Assembly (NCBI GenBank): GCA_023213395.1
Contig: CM041465.1
Coordinates: 17,422,001 to 17,486,000 of the forward strand
Length of the DNA stretch: 64,000 bases
Direction of reading: 5' to 3'
DNA from: Cycas panzhihuaensis
Lineage: Eukaryota; Cycadophyta
Shown one piece after another: positions 1 to 10,619 of this stretch. Under the pieces are notes generated by a model. The model ran no database searches. It worked only from the letters and a program-made list of their open reading frames with translations, and had not been told where the DNA came from. Numbering within the stretch: position 1 is the first letter of the stretch; the number at the start of each line of letters is the position of its first letter. The position numbers and the translations under genes are program-made.

Positions 1-325
1 TTATGTTGATGGTGTTTGATGTATTGTGAAGAGTTGGATTATTGGCTTTTATTACTATGAGTATTCTGCTATAGATTGTGTACATTTATCCATTCTTTGA
101 TAATAAAGATCGATACATTTCCTGTGTGGATGTTTCCTTAGCACACTACTAGGATTTTACTATGTTTTATTAGGTGTATATATGATGCTTGGCTTTCTTA
201 TTCATTTTATTGTATTATCTTTAGTTTAAGAACTTGCATATTAAATTTTAGTTTTGATTCCTGTAAGTAGCTGCAAAATAGTTTATATCTTAGTGGTGGT
301 TTTAGGTTATTGGGACATTATCTTC
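1..325. other. Unassigned T-rich flank
   Basis: The sequence is T-rich, with no reading frame or motif I recognise. It is not similar to the Tat elements that fill the rest of the left side: similarity to the related copy at 47327 starts only at about 326. It is either older flanking DNA, or a piece of another repeat joined to a 5'-truncated Tat element. Confidence 0.4.
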
Positions 326-1520
326 TCAACATATATTGAGTGGTGGGTTGACCGCTATGATCCCATCGCTTCTCCTACTCTTCATCCCCCGTCTTCTCAA
401 AGCATAACTATCCATAGGGTACACTTCTTTGAGAATGACGAGGCATTGTTAGAGAATTTGGTGGGCTTTATGCCTAACCTCCCTCCTGGTCACCATAAAC
501 TTGGTTACCAGAAGATTTTATCCCTTGGGTCACCCTTAGCCAACCCAAGTCTACCTAGCTTTTTTTCACCCCTTCCTATTGACCAAGCCCCATTCATTTT
601 AAGGAAGGGAATGCCATGTGCATGGGGGTAACTAAGGACATCGTCCTTGCTCTTAGCAAGGTCATCAAGGTGGGAGTAGAGTGTTCCCCTAAAGAAATTG
701 AGGAATGCACCCTTCTTTTTTAGGAGTTTCATGATGTCTTCACATGGGATTACACTGACATGAAGGGAATAGACCCTTCCATTGTCACCTATAACCTTAC
801 TACTATTCTAAGTGCTCATCATGTGCAATAAAAGTAGCAACCCCTCTATCCTAAACTATCCACTGCCGTGAAGATGGAAGTCAAGAAACTCTTAGATGCA
901 GGGTTCATCACTTCCATCAATTATCCCAAGTAGGTCTAAAATATTATTCCTGATGCTAAAAAGAACAGAACGATCCAGATATACTTTGATTTTTGTGATA
1001 TCAATAATGCATATCCTAAAGACAACTTCCTTCTACCTTTCATCAATTAAATCATTGACTAAACTTCTAGATTCGAAGTCATGTCCTTCATGGATGGCTT
1101 TTCTACATACAACCAAATCCAGATCTCTCCTGAAGACCGTCATAAAATGGCCTTTACTACTTCTTGGGGTACCTTCACTTACAAAGTGATGCCCTTTGGA
1201 CTCTAAAATGCAGGCATTACTTACCAAAGGGCAATGTAGTTCATCTTCCATGACCTCATAAATAAAATCCTCAAGGTCTTCATGGATGATATGATGGTTC
1301 TTTTGTATAAAAGGACCCAACATCTTGGTGATTTAAAGGCCATCTTTACTAGTGTCATAAATATCATGTAAGTTTGAATCCTCTTAAATGTGTGTTTACC
1401 ATAATAGTTGGCAAACTCCTAGGTTTTTTTATTTTGAAATAAGGAATCCAAATTGGTCCCGATAAAGTCAAGGTCATCCTTGACATGCCTCCTCCCAAGA
1501 CTTAATGGCAAATCAAGTTA
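326..1520 (+). pseudogene. T1 pol: protease-RT linker and reverse transcriptase (broken)
   Basis: After a linker (326-640) the RT palm can be followed through several frame breaks. Visible motifs are DGFSTYNQI near 1093, YKVMPFGL near 1180 and the catalytic FMDDM at 1279-1293, the usual Tat variant of YxDD. Stops interrupt it repeatedly, e.g. after MPFGL where CAA has become TAA. In an active element this enzyme copies element RNA into DNA inside a virus-like particle. The same region occurs in T3 at 47560-48382. Confidence 0.85.
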
Positions 1521-1523
1521 TTC

Positions 1524-2063
1524 TTGGGTAGGTTAGATTTCCTTAGGCATTTCTTAGAAAATTTTGCCATAAATGCTAAACCCCTCACTAACTTATTGAA
1601 GAAAATGGCCCTTTTCATTTGGTCCCCAAAGGCCCAAGAAGCTTTTGAAGAGCTCAAAAGATCCTTAGCTTCTACCATGATCTTGGTGTCTCCCCTCTTT
1701 GATCGACCTTTTATCCTTAACACCTCAGCTAATGATGAATCCTTAGGGGCTATGCTCACCGAAGAGGATGATTCGAGAACCAAGAGGGTTATCTACTTTA
1801 TGAATCGCACCTTAGTTTCCACTGAGCTCAATTATTCCCCTGTTCAGAAGGAATGCCTTGCCTTGGTACATACCACTAAGAAATCTAGGCATTACCTACT
1901 TGGTAACCCTACTCAAGTGATCATTCAATCTGATCCCTTGAGATATCTCCTAACTCGATTTGACTTGACTAGTAAGACTAACAAGTGGGTCATCCTCCTT
2001 CAAGAATATGATCTTGAAATCATTAATAGGAAGTCAAAGAAGGGGATGGTGGTCACCAAGTAG
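1524..2063 (+). pseudogene. T1 pol: Ty3/gypsy RNase H (connection and RNase H)
   Basis: An open stretch of 179 codons follows RT directly. It shows the gypsy RNase H pattern: a first strand ending in ILNTSANDESLGAML where a catalytic Asp is expected, then LNYSPVQKECLALV with the catalytic Glu, then VIIQSDPLRYLL with an Asp, and the end QEYDLEIINRKSKKG. The family degrades the RNA strand of the RNA/DNA hybrid. The first Asp seems replaced by Asn, consistent with decay. The coding continues, broken, into integrase. Confidence 0.8.
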
Positions 2064-2189
2064 CTAGCTGACATCTCTATCCCTAATTCTTCAAGTACTC
2101 TTGTTGATGATTCCTAGCTAGACAAGCCTATATTTTCTGTTCAAAACTCATCCTCCTATCCATTGGCTGATAGTGAATGGTATGGGGAT

Positions 2190-2886
2190 GTTGTATAATA
2201 CCTCACTAAATAGCAATATCATCATGATGCTAGTGATAAGGTAAGGTCATGCGTTAGGGCCATTGCTAGGTAGTACCTCCTTATGGAAGGAGTGATATAC
2301 AAAAGATCCTTTGACGGGGTTCTCCTTCGCTGCATCAACCTTGACGAAGTGAACCAGATACTTCGTGAATGCCATAATGGCATTTGCAGGGGCTAGTCCA
2401 TGGCTTAGAGGATCCTTCATATGGGTTACTATTGGCTGTCCCTCTTCAAGGATGCCCATGCCTATGCTTTGTGATTCCATAAGTGTCAGGAGCACACCAA
2501 TATCATCCATTCGCCTTCTTAGGTCCTACATATCATTATCTCTCCATGGCCATTTTCCCAATAGGGATTAGACCTCATTGAGGCCATAACCCCTCCTTCT
2601 TCATCGCAACACAAGTTTATCTTAACCACAATGGGGTACTTCACTAAATGGGTCAAAGCGGTCCCCTTGTCTTCCACTTCTAGTAAGACAATAGCCACCT
2701 TCATCTATAAGTACATTATCTATCGATTTGTTATTCCTAATATCTTGATCACAGATAATGGAACCCCCTTTTGTAATAAGGAAATGGATGAGCTTTGTGG
2801 GAAGTTTAGGATATCCCATAAGACTTCCTCTCCTTATTACCCTTAGGCCAATGGCCAAATCAAGTCCTTTAATAAGACTATCATAA
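2190..2886 (+). pseudogene. T1 integrase, N-terminal half (interrupted by T2)
   Basis: The zinc-binding HHCC region lies at about 2360-2490 (ECHNG, then CFHKC). The catalytic core runs 2580-2886, with GLDLIE and ITDNGTPF carrying the first two acidic residues. The third, a Glu after NGQ, is Lys here (NGQIKS, about 2851-2868). The gene stops at 2886 because T2 is inserted, and resumes at 15471. Integrase joins element cDNA to host DNA. Stops and the Glu-to-Lys change make it inactive. Confidence 0.85.
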
Positions 2887-2891
2887 ACATC
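2887..2891. repeat. Target site duplication of T2, left copy (ACATC)
   Basis: ACATC here and at 15466-15470 flank T2 exactly, the 5-bp duplication expected of gypsy integrase. Joining the two integrase halves across one copy restores continuous similarity to Tat integrases. Confidence 0.85.
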
Positions 2892-3420
2892 TATTTCCTA
2901 GCTACCGGGAATGGACATAGGTGAGTCAAATCATGTAAGTGTAGGGATGCTTCCATCCCTTATCTTTATCAGTTCTAGAAAAGTTAGATTGAAGTGCTTC
3001 ACTGATATTATATGATGATTGACTCATTACATGACCACTATGCATTCGTTGCTTTACTATATTGTATCTCAACACTCTTCAGCCTATGACAATCTAGGGA
3101 TACATATCCCATGGCACTCTAAAACCCTCCTCCATATCTCCACAATGTCCTCAACTACTATTTAGATCCTGTAGCCCAATCACATCTCCCGTCAATGTAT
3201 CCTAATCCCTGCCACCCCACCTAGGCTTAGTTGTCATCTTGTGTTTGTTTGTTATATTTTTGGGGAACCTTTAACCACCATTACTTGTCCGTTGTGGCAT
3301 CCCTAAGCCCCAAAACTCCCTCCTACCACCTAGATAGAGTACCATGCTTCTTTGGGCATGAGTTTCCCCTCTTTTTGGAGCTTTCGGGCTCCTCTTCCTT
3401 TGTTTTTCCTGCATTTCTAT

Positions 3421-3480
3421 TGTACCATATTAAACTTCATGGTACCAATGTAAACTTCATGGTATCACTAAGTTTACAAC
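3421..3480 (+). promoter_or_regulatory. Repeated GGTAYC/TAAACTT motifs in the T2 U3
   Basis: The unit TAAACTTCATGGTAYC occurs twice in tandem and is followed by AAGTTTA, the inverse of TAAACTT. Equivalent repeats lie in the 3' LTR (12841-12900), the T1 LTR (about 38716-38770), the T4 LTR (about 62960-63020, - strand), and inside T1 at 18886-18990. The position about 150 bp before the TATA-like box suggests a transcription-factor site. This is inference from conservation. Confidence 0.45.
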
Positions 3481-3604
3481 AAGGCAACTATCCATAATTA
3501 TTTTTTTTATTTGCCAAGGCTAATTTCATATTTATTACGAAATTACCATGTGGTAGTGACTTGTTTCTTGCCTAGACTAAGCCCTAATTACTCAATTGAT
3601 CTAG

Positions 3605-3625
3605 GGTTGGGTTTAAAAACCCAAA
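3605..3625 (+). promoter_or_regulatory. Probable LTR core promoter (TTTAAAAA in a palindrome)
   Basis: TTGGGTTT/AAACCCAA is a near-perfect palindrome around TTTAAAAA and is followed by a CT-rich tract (3635-3660), as is usual at plant transcription starts. It is kept in the 3' LTR at about 13020-13040 and in altered form in the T1 LTR near 38890-38920. Confidence 0.45.
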
Positions 3626-3981
3626 AACACCCTTATTTCATCTCTCTCTCACTCAGTTTTTCCACTACTTCCTCCAAAAATACCCTAAAAATAGGACTAA
3701 GTCTACTTCATCTCCTTCTCAGCCAGCTACTAGTCTCTTACAGCTCTACAAATGTGGTTGTAGGCCTACAATGTGGCCATCTAAGAGGAGATTGTACTCC
3801 AAATGCTCCATCAAGTTTTAACTACTATTCTTACTCCATTTTTCTTCTTGCTTGCTACTCTATTGAGGTTTTTACTTGCAAACCCCATAGGGTTTGCTTA
3901 TCTACCCAATTTCATAGGTAGATTTACCTCAAATCCAGGTATAGTAGGTACCTATAAGTCCATCCTTTGCTTTCTTTAAGC

Positions 3982-4009
3982 AATAAAAGTATTATTTGCC
4001 AATACTTTT
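3982..4009 (+). terminator. AATAAA with overlapping hairpin (probable poly(A) site, R/U5 border)
   Basis: AATAAA at 3982-3987 runs into the stem AAAAGTATT (3985-3993), loop of 7, AATACTTTT (4001-4009). The 3' LTR copy at 13409-13429 keeps a hairpin (AAGTATTAT, loop TTG, ATAATACTT), although the upstream signal there is AATATA. The chromovirus C1 LTR carries nearly the same arrangement on the other strand. Confidence 0.55.
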
Positions 4010-6021
4010 TATAGTAATTTTTCTCTTCCCTTCTATTGCAAATGGGAGGCAAACCCTCCACTTCTTGCCTATCTTCTCCTTCCCTTAGCTCCTTCCTGGT
4101 TTCTTTAAGGAGGCAGTAAGGTAGAGGCATCTATGGAGAGTGAAAGGAGCTAAAGGCATGGTCTTGCACCGAATAAGCCTTCTCCTCAAGGGAAACCCCC
4201 TTCTCTCCTCACCTCTTCCTTCTGCATACCTCCCTTGAGTCCCCAAAGAGTTGTTGGAAGGGATATCATTACTAGTAGTAGCGTAAGTAGCCTATTGCTG
4301 CACTTTCAACTAGCCCAGTAGATCCTACACAGGTGGGATTTTAGCCCCCACTCCATATTCTCTTTTGTCACTTGGTTAAAACCTTGTAGAACTTGAAAAA
4401 GTTGCATGTTGCAACTTTTATAACTTTGACAACATTTGGAACATTATTTGTCATTTCTTTGCTTGTATTTCTAGAATCTTGTTGTATTTGTCTCTCCTTT
4501 CATCCTGGGACTTGGGGGCAGTGTGGAGCACCTCTGATTTGGAGGGTTATCCATTTTGAGAATAGCTACCGTCCTTCCCTCACTTTCTCCTTTTTTCCGT
4601 ATTGCATACTAAATAACATATAAGGAGCAAAAAGTGATATTGGTGATGAACATATTTCTTTTAACTAAGATAGTTGCATCCTGTCATTTCCCATATTGCA
4701 TATCCATCCCACATATGTTTGGAACCCCTTGGGAAAGGGCAAACCTTATTTGGTTGTAGGTTTTCCTATTGCATTTTGGAGAAGAAATGGGATTCTATTC
4801 TAGGTACGTTCCCCTCCTTTCAATGGTTACTTTCTTTTTGCTTTCAAAGTTATAAAGTAGAGTTGTAATCGTCTTTATATTTCCTTGTATTATATTTCCT
4901 TTTTCCCATTGATTTTGGGGGAAGGTAAGGAAGCCCCCTTCTTCGCCAGCACTCTTTCTATTGTGCCACCCATGGTTGGAGAAGGACAAGGATTGCAAGC
5001 ATAGAAAGGGTCACACTACTTCAGCCACCGTATTCCGGGTACGCCTCTCTTTTTCTAGCTTTCCTTTGTATACCCCTTTCCCCCCATTTGAATATTATTT
5101 GGTGAAAAATAAAAGGAAAAAGATTAGTTTAGATCTCTTGCATTTCATTTTCTTACTTGTTTCTTTACCAACCATACATAGTAGATCACCCCTCCTATTT
5201 TCTTGTATTGTCACCTAGCAACTTCGCATTCTTTGCACAAGCTTCGTGTCATGTAGCGATTCCTTTTGATCTTTCTTTCTTGCATTTAAAAGATAAAGAG
5301 AGTGAGGTTGTATGCATAGGTAAATGAGAGAGTGAGTTTTATATTACCTTCTTACCTTAAAAAGTAATCTCTTCAAACATAAAGACACAACATTGCTATA
5401 TAGACCACTCGCTCACTTTACTTTTCTACACCTTACACTAAACAAAAACAAATGCAAAGATTATCCCTTTTGTTGAATCGCCACTCCTAGCATCCTCTTA
5501 GGTTTGGAACCTTGAGGGCACCCCTTCTTAAGTTCATTTTCCTGACATTCTTCACTTTTCTTGATTAGACTCCTCTAGTTTGGCTTTTAGGTCTATATCT
5601 AGCCTGTGGAACCAACCATCCCTTTGACCACTCATGTCCTAAGCCACCTCAGGCTCACATGTGTGGGTCCTTTCTCTTCTCCTACTAGAGGTCATTCTTT
5701 TTCATAACCCCTTCATGTGAGGAGTTGTTCCCTCACCTCTTTCCTCCCTCCTACAGCCACCTAAGGATGGGAGGGCCCCTCTTGAGGTTACTCGAGAAAC
5801 CAAGGAGCCCCCTCATCCATCCGCCACTCTAAATCGAGGAAGAGTTGCCTCAAAGGAGTTGGTGCATAATTTGTGGGTCCTAAATCTATATTATGATGCA
5901 TGGATGCCATTTGTGGGTGATTTCTTTTACTTGCTACCATAGGTTCTTAGCCACAAAAATCTTGGGTTGTTTGGATTAATCTCGTCCAAGTTTAGTTACC
6001 CCCCTAGAGGTGTGATTCCAC

Positions 6022-6039
6022 TGGTGACCATACTGGGGA
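6022..6039 (+). other. T2 primer binding site
   Basis: TGGTGACCATACTGGGGA begins one base after the LTR end. It matches the TGGCGACT..CTGGGGA type of site used by Tat/Ogre/Grande elements (tRNA-Arg type in some), with transitions at CpG positions. Confidence 0.75.
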
Positions 6040-6176
6040 CTCGCCAGTAAAAGATTAATCGTCTCTCCCTTCTTATTGGTGCTACTTCCTTTCTGATAGC
6101 TCTCATTGATTTATTAGGTAGCCCCTAACACTTGTCACATTACTTCTTTTCCTTCCAATTTGTAGGGGGAACTTGT

Positions 6177-8950
6177 ATGCGATGGTTCTCTCATCTCTTA
6201 GGAGGCATTCCTCCCTTCTTGGAAGACTCCTCTTATCATCCCCTTCCTTTGTCAGATTCTGATTCAACTATGGAAGGATTCCCTTCAGATTGGGCATATC
6301 ATGTCTATGCCTCTGAATCTCACGAACTATCCACTTCTTTCTAGGGGCCCACCCAAGAGGGTGAGGATCCTATCTTTTACTCGGGTGACCAAGAACACCC
6401 ACAAGTCCATCACCTATCCACTCATGAAGTAGAGGTATCTTCTATTTTATAGTTCCACCACCTTAGTGGTGACTCTCATGAGGATCATCCCATGGGGTTT
6501 GCCTCATATGAGGACCCTTCCACCTCTTATGATTAGGTAGGCACCCCCCTCGCAGATGTTGTGGAAGCCCTTAACTAGTACTTACAAGTTAACATCCTCC
6601 AATCATATCCTAAGTGGTTGGATAATATCTTCTGATGCATCATGCTTCCTTCTTCCATATTTGCTCTACCTCATCCATCTCATTCAACTTCCTTACCTAT
6701 AATAAGGGCATCTGTCATTTCATCTTCTTCTCCCTATGGTCTATGTTCCTTAGGGATCACCCAAGGTATGTCCTCTTCCCATTTTGGGTTGATCATACCC
6801 CCCTCCAGTCAAATATCTATACCTCCACCAACTATAGCATATCCACCTATTGTTAGATCTAGGGGACCCACATGTACCCCTACTTTTAGTCATGTGGGGC
6901 TTGCCCCAACACATTCCCAATCTCAACCTAGGGATCCTTCCCTTTACCTACCTCTAGTTTATACTTCTTAACTGTGAGGGCATGGTAAGGGAAACCCCCT
7001 TCCAGTCTATGGGGTAGACCCCTTGCACCCATATAGGGTCGCGCTACCTACAGGCAACCCATATGGGTAAAACCTAGTTCTATACCCCTCTGTTCCATCC
7101 TCCTATATCATCTCTCATGTTGCACCTTTGTAAGGAGGGAAAGCCCCCTTCCAAAGTGCTATCTCTCAAGCTCCTTTCCAATAAGGGGCATACCCATAAG
7201 GGAGGATGGGTCTCTCATACCCATCTGCTCCTCTACCAATTCCTTCGAATGCGGGATTAGTGCCTTCTCACCAAATGAGAGGAGGTTCCTATCCCCTTTT
7301 AAACCAAGTCTCCCAAGGAGGATTTGGTCAATCTTTCTCACCTCTTCCTCCACCTCTCATTGATCCCATGATCCAACTAGGGGTGTGTCCCTTCATGGAT
7401 TATAGATCAACCCCTCTATCCATTGAGGTGCTAAGAACCAACTTACCACCTTACCCTCCTAAGGTTCCCAAATTTGATGGGGCCTCATCTCAAGACCCAA
7501 CGTAACACGTTAGAGGATTTTCCATGACGTGCATTGATTATTGGGCATACAACCATATCCTATTAAAACTCTTTCTATGCTCCCTCTAAGGCGATGCCCT
7601 TAAATGGTTCTATCACCTTTTATTGTATTCTATCCACTCATTCCAACAACTCGTTGATGAGTACATCAATTATTTTAACATAGATCATCCTTTCGAAAGT
7701 GGAATGAAGGCTCTCTTATCTCTTAAATAAGGTCATGATGAGATGAATCATGACTTTATGAGATACTTCCATGATCTTCACCACTCCACCAAGGCAATCT
7801 TACTTAAGGAGTTAAAGAGAGATCTCTTCATTAATGCCCTATTCCCCAAAGTCCACATTGAAGTCCTCAAAATAGGGACAACAATGTGTGATTCTACCAT
7901 AGCCAAGTGCTTGGCCCTCAAGGTAATGGAGATCTAAGTAGGTCTCAAGAAGCCTCTTAAGTCCTCACAACAATATGAGGTACCTCCTCCACCTCGTGAA
8001 ATAAAAATCCAACAACCTCTTAGGTCTTCATCTCACCCCATAGAAAAGACCTTGGATCCCTTAACCTCTGATATACATTCTTTTGAATGTACCATGAAGG
8101 AGCTGAAACTCCAAGTCCCTTTATCCCCCACTTCACATAAACTAATTCCCCAAGCTTCTCAAGCCACACCCCCCAAGGGTGGTAATAGCCAATCTTCTTA
8201 AACAAGGAAGCCCAACTCCTCCTCAAAGAAGAAATGGTGTTCCATTCATGGGGAGTGCTTCCACGAAGATTTATAATGTAGGGCCCAACACCCTAGAGCC
8301 ATCCTGCAACATGACTCTTCCCCCAAACAGGAGTCTAGGCCCAAGCTAGACCAACTCATCCACAAGGATCCCTTCCCCAAACATGGGGAATACAATCACA
8401 ACACCCAACAAAAGCGTAACTAAAATAGAGGAAGGTCGCCAAACCCTTACCCTTCGCAAGCTAAAGGAAAAGGCATAAGGAACTCTTCCTCTTCTTCTAG
8501 TTCTCCTAATGACCAAACTCCTTCCCATTCTCGATCTCAAAACAAGGGAAAGAGAGTCATTCAAATACTCAAGACCACATTACTATATGCCTTAACCTAG
8601 TCTCAAGTAGCCAAAGAGGCAAATAGTGCCTCTTCTTCCACTTCTCACCTTGATCCTCTTCTACAAGTCCCTCCTCTAGAAATCCTTACACTTCCTAAGA
8701 CCATTCCCATGTGCCCCAGTCATTATAATTTTAGAAGGGCTCTTCCCCAACCTACCGTGAAGGGGAAGCCCTTTTCCATCGTCAATGAGCTTCACACCGT
8801 GGCTGTGGGGATGTTATGATGGATGTCTTGAGAAGCTTCCCTAAGCAACATGATCTTCTTCTTGAAGCTCTTGGCCAACAAGATACTTCCATCCATGCTA
8901 TAGGTACCACCTCTTATGGACCACCTATCATCTCATTTGATTCTTAAGAT
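6177..8950 (+). pseudogene. T2 gag (broken)
   Basis: Capsid-type protein of a Tat element, frame-broken but traceable. It has a Ser/Pro-rich N-terminal part (6177-7380) and a conserved start of the capsid domain (TPLSIEVLRTNLPP, then PKVPKFDGASSQDPT, 7405-7500). The retrotransposon gag core follows (GDALKWFYHLL near 7590, HPFESGMKALLSL near 7690), then a long helical part at 7743-7937. A Cys/His cluster (KWCSIHGECFHED, about 8230-8275) resembles the Tat zinc finger, followed by a basic Ser-rich tail. T3 (45132) and T4 (58370, - strand) carry the same gag. Confidence 0.8.
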
Positions 8951-9262
8951 CTCCCATCTCCTAGTGAATGGGAGAAGCTTTTGCATTACATGTTTATCAT
9001 TTCTATTGACACCCATGATTTTATCATAAAGAGGACCATCTTAAATAATGGATCCTCGATTAATGCTATGCCTGTGTATATGCTTAAGGAGCTAGGCATA
9101 ATAGCGCTTGAGTCTGTCCCTTGGAAATGCCAAGGGTATGACAGAACTCAGAAGTCCCTCTTAGGAACAGTCTCTCTTTTGCTTACCTTAGGAGAGAAGA
9201 CCGTGTCTCTAGATGTTGTTGTACTTAATATTGATGTAGAGTACAACCTCCTATTGGGCTAA
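8951..9262 (+). pseudogene. T2 aspartic protease
   Basis: A 93-codon open frame holds the retropepsin pattern. The active-site loop reads ILNNGSSINAMP, where D-S/G-G is usual, so the catalytic Asp looks replaced by Asn. The second half ends VVVLNIDVEYNLLLG, the usual hydrophobic-hydrophobic-G end before LLG(R/C)PW. The enzyme would process the gag-pol polyprotein. The Asn suggests loss of activity. Confidence 0.75.
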
Positions 9263-9990
9263 CTATAGGTTGACCAAATGGGAGTAATCTGCTCCTCACA
9301 TTGGGGGCAACTTAAATTTGTCCATGAAGGACAAGTTAAAGTTATCACCTATGAACCTCTACCATCTCATACTTCTTACCCAACCTACCAGGATGTCTTA
9401 GATGATGAAGATGGCGGTCCTAAGGAGGCTATCCCTTCTGTGGGGACCCTTTTTCAAGAGGCTGACCTTCATCAAGTAGAAATTATGCCTTGTCATGATC
9501 CAAACCTAGTCAGGTTTGCCCCTCTTGGTGTGGGTAGTTACAATTACCTAGTTGTCATGGGTGACTCTAATTTAGATAGCGAGGGCCATGAGCCCCCTCC
9601 TTGGTGTGTCACCCTAGTTTCATGCACACTTAGGGAGATATCCTGATCAAATATTCCTACTTCTCCTCATTCTACATTAGCTCCCAAGCCATTGGTTCTG
9701 AACTAGCCACTTCTTTCATCTTCTTACCCTCCCTGAGTGGCTTCACGTAGGTATTCACATCGACAAACCACTCGTAGAGGTATTTCTTCTTCACGCTCTA
9801 GGTCCTCACCTTGGACCAGATCTAGTCATACTTAGATGTAACCATGCCATGTGATCTATCATGTGTTAGGTCCATCACACTCATCTAGTTATGACCAAAA
9901 CCATTTTACTTATAAACCTAGCCATACAGGGCCTGCCCTTCGTCATCCATCTCTATACCTTATGTGACCTGTCCCTACCCCTATGTAGGA
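9263..9990 (+). pseudogene. T2 post-protease linker and pol deletion junction
   Basis: 9278-9646 is an open frame similar to the T3 linker (46868-47146), sharing the GVGSY(N/R)YLV..SD pattern. From about 9650 the similarity to T3 and T1 ends. An Arg/Ser-rich coding stretch follows (about 9735-9830). By about 10000 the sequence aligns with T1 at 16000, after integrase. The whole RT-RNase H-integrase block is therefore missing between about 9650 and 10000. Confidence 0.6.
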
Positions 9991-10619
9991 TTGACATATC
10001 GCTCCTCCCTTCTTACTCTAAAATGAGCCTAAACTACCACCCTAAGCACATCCTCATTCCTCCCCACCATAGGTGGAATGATGGTTTAGGGTGACTTTCC
10101 TATCTCTCTATTTTTTTTTATGACACCTTATGTTTCCCTCCCAAGGGAAACCTTTCCTCCTTATTGGATGTGTTGGTTCCTGTAACTTTTAAGTTTAGAA
10201 ATGCACTCCAATGAGGGATTTATGCTTGAATAATCATACTCTCTCTCCCCTGTTGATGCTTCCTTTACATATCCCGCTATGCTCCTTCGATGGACATGTA
10301 TGGCTCCCCATCTCCTAGCCTCACACGTGCCTATCACCTATGCTCATGGTGGTCGTGTGTGCTTGCTATGAGTATGGCCCTCCATGAAAGGAAGTGTAGG
10401 CATCCCCCATGTGATCTAATAACAAAAGCCATATAACAACCAACTAAATCATCATGATGTATAGCCCCCTATGCATCCATGCACCTATGTCTACATATAC
10501 ACAAACATATAAACAAAACATATAACAAATACATCATCATACACCATTTTTATACATCAAATAGGGTGCCAATGGTCCTAGTCTATATACATAATGAATC
10601 ATATCATAAAAAATAATAC
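9991..10619 (+). other. T2 3' internal spacer
   Basis: The stretch matches T1 15990-16640, including the shared ATGAGC(C/T)TAAACTACC block. It has no coding pattern on either strand and is AT-rich towards 10500-10600. It lies between the former end of pol and the end of the antisense ORF. Confidence 0.55.

Larger units (their letters stand above)
2892..6020 (+). repeat. T2 5' LTR (3129 bp)
   Basis: It matches 12310-15465 along its whole length. It starts TATTTCC (a mutated TGTTTC, as in the 3' copy) and ends GATTCCA just before the PBS. It contains paired GGTACC/TAAACTT motifs at 3421-3477, a TATA-like TTTAAAAA at 3612 inside a GGGTTT/AAACCC palindrome, CT-rich DNA after it, and an AATAAA hairpin at 3982-4009. 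If these mark the transcript ends, the U5 part is about 2 kb, unusually long. Confidence 0.85.
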
